This document shows, piece after piece, positions 56,047-62,078 of a stretch of 62,078 bases of DNA; positions within the stretch are counted from its first letter, which is position 1; each line of letters begins with the position of its first letter. The stretch is taken from NCBI RefSeq assembly GCF_001435195.1, contig NZ_AZFQ01000055.1:1-62078 (forward strand), read 5' to 3'. A program made the translations under genes and the position numbers. The stretch comes from Liquorilactobacillus satsumensis DSM 16230 = JCM 12392 (lineage in GTDB: Bacteria; Bacillota; Bacilli; Lactobacillales; Lactobacillaceae). The notes below the pieces were generated by a model. The model was not told the DNA's origin. It was given only the letters and a program-made list of their open reading frames with translations, and searched no databases.

Positions 56047-58116
56047 CTAGGCCCGTCTTCCTGCTTGAAAACCTTCTTGCACAGCATTCATGATCTTCCT
56101 TGGTTTAACCGCATCTCCAATTACTTCGACCGCTACCCCAGCATTGATCAATTGCTCCGACAACGGATCATTGGAACGCATTCCTAATGCACAGATAACT
56201 GCATCGGCTTTATATTCAACCTGCTTACCATCAAAATCAGCAGTCGGATCAGGTGGTAATTTTTCAGAGAGCGCCGCATACGGTTTTCGATTTTTATCAG
56301 CCAAACAAGTAATTTTGTCATCGTCCATTGAAAGAATCTTATTTCTCAGTTCAATCTTAATTCCGTCTTCTTTCATTTTGGCATCAAGTGCCCACCTTGC
56401 ATAGTACATTACAGCCATGCCGGCTTCAGGCAAGATATCAGTCATCGTGACTTGGTAACCCTTTTCAGCCAAATACATTGAAACTTCACAGCCAACCAAA
56501 CCTGCGCCGGCAACTACAAAGCTATGCGCGTCTTGCGGATATTCATCATCTAGTACATCCATTGGATTAAGAATATGGCTCTCGTGTGCGCCTGGAATAT
56601 TAGGTACAAAATGTTCGGAACCTGTTGCCACAATATACTTGTCAAAATGCTGATCTTGGAGCATTTCCATGTTAAATTCCGTGTTTAACCGCACGTCAAT
56701 TCTTGATTTTTCAACCATATGAATCATGTACTGGGTGTACGCTCTATAATCTGCTTTAAAATCCGGTTTGCCGACAAAATGCAGTAATCCACCCAATCGA
56801 TTAGATTTTTCGAATAAAACTACCTCATGTCCACGCTTGCTGGCTGTGAGTGCAGCCTCCATTCCGGCAGGCCCAGACCCGATCACTGCAATCCGACGTT
56901 TTGTTTCTGCTGGTTTGACATCCGCAAAGTTGGAATATTCCATACTGACCTCAGGGTTTACAGAACATTGAATACTCTGCCATTCCATCCCCGAACCTTG
57001 ACATTCATTGCATCTCAAACAACGTCGGATATCTTCTCCTCTGCCTTCCATGACCTTTTTAGGATAATCAGGATCTGCGATACTTTGTCGTCCTAAAGCA
57101 ACAAAGTCTGCATTCCCGGCTGCAAGTGTCTTTTCTCCCATTTCAGGACTAATACTATTTACAGCAATGACTGGAATCTTAACCACTTTTTTGATTGCAG
57201 CGGCCATTGGCAATGCGCTTCCTCTGGGGCTGTAGCACGGTGGAATCCAAACAGATGAACTGACTCCTTTGGAAAGAAAGTTGCCTTCCGGTTTCTTCTT
57301 ATCTCGCATCACATCCATGTAATCATCATATTTGGATTCCAAAGTCCCGATCGTTACATGAACTGCTGCTACTCCTGCTTTTTCAAAGAGCTGGCTGTAT
57401 TGCTTAGCAACTTCTAGTGTAATCCCAGTCGCAAGATATTCCTCTCCGGGCAGTCTGAAAATAATTGGAAACTTGCGGCCACAGTGTTTCTGAATCGAGG
57501 CAATAATTTCAAGTGCAAACCGCGCCCGATTCTCCAAACTTCCGCCATATTCATCAGTACGCTTGTTGTAGTAGCCTGACAAAAATTCATTCACCAAATA
57601 CCCATGTGCCCCATGAATCTCAACTGCATCAAAACCGCACGTTTTTGCACGTGCAGCGGCCAGCCCATAATCCTCAACTACTTGTGCAATTTCTGCTTTA
57701 GTCATTACTTTCAACTTAGCTCCAGGTAATTGAAACGTACCAATCCCTGAAGGAGTAAATGCCGGCAAATCAGAAGTGATGTTGTGAGCAAAGACTCCCG
57801 CATGACACAATTGCAAAGATGCACGTGCACCTCCCGCATGAATCGTCCGCGCGAGTCTGCTCATCCCCGGCATATAAGAATCTTCAGCCAAGGTCAGTTC
57901 TCCCGGAAATGCCATTGTTCCTGGGGTGGTATTGATCATTTCGGTAGTAACCAAAGCCACTCCGCCTTCAGCCCTGCGACCATAATAATTAACAACTTTA
58001 TCGGTTACCATTCCGTCTCTGGTAGCCATCCAAGTCTCCATGGGTGGCATAATCATGCGATTTCTCAGCCGCATAGTCCCGATTCTGCCTGGCTTTACTA
58101 AGTTTTCATATCTCAT
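56047..58116 (-). CDS. Old yellow enzyme/enoate-reductase-like flavoprotein (BaiCD-type)
   Basis: A 689-residue protein with an FMN barrel (1-350), catalytic HGAHGYLVNEFLSGYYNKRTDEYGG near 170, and a 4Fe-4S site CLRCNECQG..C near 365. FAD and NAD(P)-binding domains follow (VIGSGPAGMEAALTA near 405, VVAGAGLVGCEVSMYLAEKG near 525). This is the layout of 2,4-dienoyl-CoA reductase, enoate reductases and BaiCD/BaiH of bile-acid-dehydroxylating bacteria. It reduces a C=C bond with NAD(P)H. A MerR-type regulator gene lies 440 nt upstream on the same strand. The substrate is unknown; bile acids are not implied. Confidence 0.9.
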   Translation of the reverse strand: MRYENLVKPGRIGTMRLRNRMIMPPMETWMATRDGMVTDKVVNYYGRRAEGGVALVTTEMINTTPGTMAFPGELTLAEDSYMPGMSRLARTIHAGGARASLQLCHAGVFAHNITSDLPAFTPSGIGTFQLPGAKLKVMTKAEIAQVVEDYGLAAARAKTCGFDAVEIHGAHGYLVNEFLSGYYNKRTDEYGGSLENRARFALEIIASIQKHCGRKFPIIFRLPGEEYLATGITLEVAKQYSQLFEKAGVAAVHVTIGTLESKYDDYMDVMRDKKKPEGNFLSKGVSSSVWIPPCYSPRGSALPMAAAIKKVVKIPVIAVNSISPEMGEKTLAAGNADFVALGRQSIADPDYPKKVMEGRGEDIRRCLRCNECQGSGMEWQSIQCSVNPEVSMEYSNFADVKPAETKRRIAVIGSGPAGMEAALTASKRGHEVVLFEKSNRLGGLLHFVGKPDFKADYRAYTQYMIHMVEKSRIDVRLNTEFNMEMLQDQHFDKYIVATGSEHFVPNIPGAHESHILNPMDVLDDEYPQDAHSFVVAGAGLVGCEVSMYLAEKGYQVTMTDILPEAGMAVMYYARWALDAKMKEDGIKIELRNKILSMDDDKITCLADKNRKPYAALSEKLPPDPTADFDGKQVEYKADAVICALGMRSNDPLSEQLINAGVAVEVIGDAVKPRKIMNAVQEGFQAGRRA

Positions 58117-58556
58117 TAGCTTCTTCGCTCCTTTTCTTTAATCAGTCTCTAAGACCTGCTTAACTAAACTCTGCACGGGCTTTGACTACATAAAACCTTT
58201 TATGTGAAAGAGGTTTCATTTACTCGGTTAAAAAAACCCGTCCTGTTTTAATAAACAGTTCCTATAACAAAAAAATACAGTAGTCTCCTATAACTCCGTA
58301 ATACTAAATAAACGTTGCACTAAACGTGCTGTGCAGATGAGTCGCACTTGCTACTTCATCAATCTGCTGTGCGTAAAAGATATTGTTAATCTATGAGCAA
58401 TTATAGCAACAACATCTTTTATCATATTGTGAAGTATAGAACTATTCTAAGGTCAATACTTTTTTAAAAAGAATCCTCAGCACTATTTAATTGACGAGGA
58501 TTTCACTGTATTCTGAATCTTGGCTTAGGTGCAGCAAGTTTTCAGCGGCTACTCAG
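58117..58556. other. Regulatory region between the MerR and OYE genes
   Basis: No ORF is seen. The segment 58433-58460 contains the inverted repeat TAGAACTATTCTA within outer AGTAT/ATACT arms, and a TTGACC (minus, 58451-58456) overlaps it. It is a candidate operator for the upstream MerR protein. Confidence 0.45.
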
Positions 58557-59366
58557 CTAATCGATTGGCAGCCAAACTTCATAGATGCGGGTCGCACCCG
58601 AGCGCCCATAATCAAACCGGAGCATTCTGCCAATTATATCCCCAGTGAGCTTCAAATTATGCTCAGCCATCCAAGTGTAGGCAAACTTCAAAGTCTGTAC
58701 ATTAAGCCCCGGCTTTGCTTCTACGAGTACGTAAACGCTGCGTCTAGGCAGATATTCTATTACTTGTTGTTGCGTAGCAATCCCATACTCATCCGCTATT
58801 TTAGCATCTATGCAAAAACCATAGCTGTTTTCCCAAAGAGATCTTTCACAACATGCACGCTTGAAGGGAATAATTGCAATTGGTAAAAAAGCCGAGTAGT
58901 GCTGTAGTGCAGTTTTAAAGAATTTATTTTCAATCGACTTGGAATCAAGCTCCCCATTTCTTGTGTAACACAGAGCATAAAGATGCGGACTGTCTTGAAT
59001 ATAACAGACATTTTGAGACTGTGCTATCGCTGGAGCAACCGCTTGAACTCGCCTGATCTCCTGTAACATTTCCTGATAAACCCTAATTTGGTGCTCTAGT
59101 TCAGTCTCTTTATGTTCAAGCATGTCATTATAATCTGTTCGACAGACGTTGTTCATAATCGTTGTAACTTCAGCGATTGAAAAACCCATTGATTGCAGAA
59201 TTTTACAATCATACAGTCTCCAGATATCTTCTTGCCGAAAACCCCGATAAGCATTCTGTGTGTCTCGTAAAGGAGTCACAATCCTTTTTTTCTCGTAAAA
59301 TCGGATCGAATCTGAAGACATATTCAGTAACCTAGCCACGTGTTTGATTTTAAATAATTTTTCCAT
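58557..59366 (-). CDS. MerR-family regulator with a GyrI-like effector domain
   Basis: A 269-residue protein. The N-terminal MerR helix-turn-helix reads FKIKHVARLLNMSSDSIRFYEKKRIV, followed by a coiled coil (about 85-115) and a C-terminal ~150-residue domain with the look of GyrI/BmrR-type ligand binding. It is upstream of the OYE gene on the same strand, so it probably controls it. GGAGCG precedes the ATG. Confidence 0.9.
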   Translation of the reverse strand: MEKLFKIKHVARLLNMSSDSIRFYEKKRIVTPLRDTQNAYRGFRQEDIWRLYDCKILQSMGFSIAEVTTIMNNVCRTDYNDMLEHKETELEHQIRVYQEMLQEIRRVQAVAPAIAQSQNVCYIQDSPHLYALCYTRNGELDSKSIENKFFKTALQHYSAFLPIAIIPFKRACCERSLWENSYGFCIDAKIADEYGIATQQQVIEYLPRRSVYVLVEAKPGLNVQTLKFAYTWMAEHNLKLTGDIIGRMLRFDYGRSGATRIYEVWLPID

Positions 59367-59729
59367 AAAAATCGCTCCAATTATCCTTGATAAAGTAAAC
59401 TGCCGATTATTCAGAACAGTTCATTACCCTAAATGTTGATTATTCAACTATTAGTTCAGTTAAAAGTCTCTTTCTTCAAAACAATTGAGCTTTTGCCACT
59501 GTCCATTTAGATCAATTCTAATTCAACTATTATTCTAACGCGTCTGGGTTTCGATGAGAAGCTCTATAACGGCAATAACCAGATAACTAGACAGCTTAGC
59601 ATTTTTCGCTCAACCTGATTCTTTAAAAGCGATTATTTTAAATTATATGGAAGAGTTCCCACGTTTCAAATAAACGATCTTTTTAGTTTACTTACCCTTT
59701 TTGTTTTTTTAAGTATCCCTAATTTTTAT
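59367..59729. other. Divergent intergenic region
   Basis: AT-rich region between the MerR gene and the mntH promoter. No ORF or strong hairpin is seen. Confidence 0.4.
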
Positions 59730-59757
59730 TTGAAATAAGCTGAAACTGTTGTACAAT
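59730..59757 (+). promoter_or_regulatory. Promoter of mntH
   Basis: TTGAAA (59730-59735), 16-nt spacer, TACAAT (59752-59757), 35 nt before the start codon. Confidence 0.75.
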
Positions 59758-59792
59758 GTGAATGGTCCAAATTAAGAAAGGTGGTATTACCT

Positions 59793-61367
59793 ATGGGTAA
59801 AAAGGCGGATAGTCCGCGCAAACATCATTTAATAGAATACGCTAATGGTCCTTCACTAGAAGAGATTAACGGCACAGTAGAGGTTCCAAAAGGAAAAGGT
59901 TTCCTAAAGACTTTATTTATGTACTCCGGCCCAGGTGCCCTAGTAGCTGTGGGCTATATGGATCCTGGTAACTGGTCAACTTCAATTACTGGTGGTCAAA
60001 ACTTTCAATTTCTTTTAATTTCTGTCATTTTAATGTCAAGTTTAATTGCCATGTTATTACAATATATGGCTGCTAAACTGGGCATTGTAAGTCAGATGGA
60101 TTTAGCACAGGCGATTCGTGCAAGAACCGGCAAAGCCTTAGGAATTATCCTCTGGATTTTAACTGAATTAGCCATTATGGCGACCGATATTGCAGAGGTA
60201 ATCGGAGCTGCGATCGCACTTTATCTTTTATTTCACATTCCTCTTGTGATTTCTGTGTTCTTAACAGTTTTTGATGTTTTATTATTACTTTTATTAACTA
60301 AAATCGGTTTTCGAAAAATCGAAGCCATTGTAGTCTGCTTAATCTTGGTGATTTTAGTAGTTTTTGTCTACCAAGTGGCACTCTCCAACCCTAATTGGGC
60401 TGCAATGTTTAAAGGTTTCATTCCTACAGGTGAAACTTTTGCCAGTTCTCCAACCGTCGGTGGAATGACGCCTATTAATGGAGCCTTGGGGATTATCGGC
60501 GCAACCGTAATGCCGCATAATCTCTACCTGCATTCAGCTATTTCTCAAACGAGAAAAATTGATCATAATGATGAAGAAGACGTGGCACGCACAGTTAGAT
60601 TTTCAACTTGGGACTCAAACATTCAATTGACATTGGCCTTTGTAGTTAACTCCTTACTGTTAATCATGGGTGTGGCAGTCTTTAAATCAGGCGCAGTTAA
60701 AGATCCTTCATTCTTCGGATTATTCCAAGCATTATCAGATACTTCGGCTCTGAGTAACGGCCTCCTAATTACTGTCGCCAAGTCAGGTATCCTATCGATC
60801 TTATTTGCGGTTGCGTTGTTGGCATCCGGTCAAAACTCGACCATTACTGGAACACTAACTGGTCAGGTCATTATGGAAGGCTTTGTACATATGAAAATGC
60901 CGCTGTGGGCACGCCGCCTAGTAACCCGCCTAATTTCTGTAATTCCTGTTTTAATTTGTGTTTCTTTAACCAGCAACGAAAGTGCCATCAAACAACATGA
61001 AGCAATTAATACGTTAATGAATAACTCCCAAGTCTTCTTAGCATTTGCGCTACCTTTTTCAATGCTGCCGTTATTAATGCTCACCAATAGCGATGTTGAA
61101 ATGAGTGCCCGTTTTAAGAACACTCTTTGGGTTAAAGTATTAGGTTGGATTTCCGTAATTGGGCTAACCTATTTGAACATGAAGGGCCTCCCTGGCTCAA
61201 TTGAAGGTTTCTTCGGTGATAATGCAACTAAGGCCCAAATTGCACTTGCCGATAACATCGCGTATGTCTTAATTGTCTGCATCTTAATCCTTCTTATCTG
61301 GACAGTCGTTGACCTATATCGTGGTGATCAGCGTCTTAGAAAAGTCCATTTAGAAGCAGAAGCTTAA
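59793..61367 (+). CDS. mntH: Nramp-family divalent metal transporter
   Basis: A 524-residue H+-coupled Mn2+/Fe2+ importer. The metal site is DPGNW in TM1 and MPHNLYLHS in TM6; both are intact. About 11 TM segments. The ATG at 59793 has AAAGGTGG upstream; a GTG 12 nt earlier overlaps the ribosome site. It is followed 27 nt later by a Usp gene, a common lactobacillar pair. Confidence 0.95.
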   Translation: MGKKADSPRKHHLIEYANGPSLEEINGTVEVPKGKGFLKTLFMYSGPGALVAVGYMDPGNWSTSITGGQNFQFLLISVILMSSLIAMLLQYMAAKLGIVSQMDLAQAIRARTGKALGIILWILTELAIMATDIAEVIGAAIALYLLFHIPLVISVFLTVFDVLLLLLLTKIGFRKIEAIVVCLILVILVVFVYQVALSNPNWAAMFKGFIPTGETFASSPTVGGMTPINGALGIIGATVMPHNLYLHSAISQTRKIDHNDEEDVARTVRFSTWDSNIQLTLAFVVNSLLLIMGVAVFKSGAVKDPSFFGLFQALSDTSALSNGLLITVAKSGILSILFAVALLASGQNSTITGTLTGQVIMEGFVHMKMPLWARRLVTRLISVIPVLICVSLTSNESAIKQHEAINTLMNNSQVFLAFALPFSMLPLLMLTNSDVEMSARFKNTLWVKVLGWISVIGLTYLNMKGLPGSIEGFFGDNATKAQIALADNIAYVLIVCILILLIWTVVDLYRGDQRLRKVHLEAEA

Positions 61368-61394
61368 AAGTTAATTTTTTAGAGGAGAGCAAAA

Positions 61395-61829
61395 ATGAAC
61401 AAAGGAAAAATACAGAAATTTTTAGTTGGCGTGGATGACTCTGCTGACGCGTTGCTGGCCTTTGATTATGCCATTAAACGTGCTAAAGACGAAGGGGCCG
61501 AACTCATCATTACTTCAGTCTTAGAAAGTGATGAACTAAGCGTTTATCAAGCAATGGACAAAGATTATATTCATGGTAAACGTGAAGATCTTGAAGAACA
61601 TATTCTTGATTATCGCCAAAGGGCCTTAGCTGCCGGAGTCACAAACGTCCGGACCATTGTTGGTGAAGGTGATGCTGGTGAAACAATCGTAAAAGAAATT
61701 ATTCCCCAAGTCGATCCAGACTTGCTAATCATTGGTTCGGAATCAAAGAAGGGAATTCGACGTCATTTTGGAAGCCAAGCTGCCTATATGGCAAAGTATT
61801 CCCCCACTTCGGTTTTAGTTGTACGTTAA
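61395..61829 (+). CDS. Universal stress protein (UspA family) linked to mntH
   Basis: A 144-residue Usp domain with FLVGVDDSADALLAFDYAI at the N-terminus and IIGSESKKGIRRHFGSQAAYM near residue 115 as the nucleotide loop. It is 27 nt after mntH with GAGGAG upstream, so it is probably cotranscribed with it. The role with the transporter is unknown. Confidence 0.9.
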   Translation: MNKGKIQKFLVGVDDSADALLAFDYAIKRAKDEGAELIITSVLESDELSVYQAMDKDYIHGKREDLEEHILDYRQRALAAGVTNVRTIVGEGDAGETIVKEIIPQVDPDLLIIGSESKKGIRRHFGSQAAYMAKYSPTSVLVVR

Positions 61830-61854
61830 GTTACTGAGAAAAGTACATTATCAA

Positions 61855-61925
61855 GAAGTGCTGACACTCGGTTCAAGCATCAATGCAGGTTTAGCCATAG
61901 AAAACTGCTTGATGGGAACACATTA
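61855..61925. repeat. Repeat A, short variant
   Basis: Begins GAAGTGCTGACA and ends GGAACACATTA, with a different centre containing GCAT..CAATGCAG / CTGC..TTGATG arms. The conserved termini with a changed core support a modular element. Confidence 0.65.
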
Positions 61926-61935
61926 ATACAAAAAA

Positions 61936-62078
61936 GAGAGTGTGACATAAGTCGGGAAAATTTGAGTACTAACTCGAAATTACGAACATAGCGAGTATTT
62001 TGCTATGAGTAATTCGAAGTTGGACGGAAAATTTTGACTTATGGAACACGTTTATCCGGAATAAAAGAGAGAGTGTGA
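61936..62078 (+). repeat. Repeat B copy 3, followed by the start of a fourth
   Basis: A full unit at 61936-62068 with perfect CATAGC/GCTATG and GTAATTCGAAGTT arms. The window ends with GAGAGTGTGA (62069-62078), the first bases of another unit, suggesting a tandem array beyond the edge. Confidence 0.88.

Noticed and set aside
58515-58545. Possible degenerate repeat A fragment (TTGGCTTAGGTGCAGC)
   Set aside because: Only about 16 nt resemble the element, and the conserved termini are missing; it may be chance.

Overview
The window looks like chromosomal DNA of a low-GC Gram-positive lactic acid bacterium of the family Lactobacillaceae. The evidence is strong AGGAGG-type ribosome sites, frequent TTG and GTG starts, methionine T-boxes, an L-2-hydroxyisocaproate dehydrogenase-like gene, nucleoside deoxyribosyltransferase beside a deoxynucleoside kinase, and an mntH-uspA pair. 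Complete branched-chain amino acid (BCAA) and methionine gene sets point to a relatively prototrophic, possibly plant- or fermentation-associated lineage. I cannot name the species. No rRNA, tRNA, IS transposase, prophage or CRISPR array was seen.

Layout. 1-310: array of a palindromic repeat (called A here). 308-9508 (minus): ilvB-ilvN-ilvC-ilvA-ABC ATPase-ridA-ilvD-BASS transporter, preceded by a classical ilv attenuator (leader peptide, antiterminator and two tandem terminators). 9553-11748: small zinc-ribbon gene, then an MHS-family transporter with its own Ile-rich leader peptide and terminator. 11955-13584: UPF0210/ACT pair. 13752-17560: DHA2 exporter, repeats A and B, queH, SGNH hydrolase. 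17953-23852 (minus): pyruvate dehydrogenase operon pdhABCD with lplA. 24371-28536: small membrane protein, repeat B, mnmEG. 28807-32294 (plus): a second BCAA attenuator followed by ilvE, an orphan PTS-EIIC-like membrane protein and a hydroxyisocaproate dehydrogenase. 32534-38353: stress protein, CPBP protease, deoxynucleoside kinase/NDT, flavin reductase, lipoprotein. 38535-45898: methionine block (MetQ-like protein, metY, metA, metF, metE) with two Met T-boxes and one apparently truncated T-box. 46057-55887: DUF3114-like protein, GT-C membrane protein, MarR/DHA2 pair, MBL-fold hydrolase, S66 peptidase, APC permease. 56047-62078: OYE/enoate-reductase-like flavoenzyme with a MerR regulator, mntH-uspA, then repeats A and B again.

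How it fits together. The ilv operon makes 2-keto acids that IlvE transaminates to Val, Ile and Leu. RidA would clear the 2-aminoacrylate side product of IlvA. Three separate transcription units carry short leader ORFs packed with Ile, Val or Leu codons followed by intrinsic terminators: the ilv operon, ilvE-EIIC-hicDH, and the MHS transporter. The ilvB and ilvE leaders are homologous and have visible antiterminator pairings. This suggests one ribosome-stalling BCAA-starvation regulon that includes two uncharacterised transporters and a hydroxy-acid dehydrogenase. The logic fits salvage of branched 2-hydroxy or 2-keto acids into BCAA, and it is the most interesting system in the window. In the methionine block, MetA, MetY, MetE and MetF form a full route from homoserine to methionine under T-box control.
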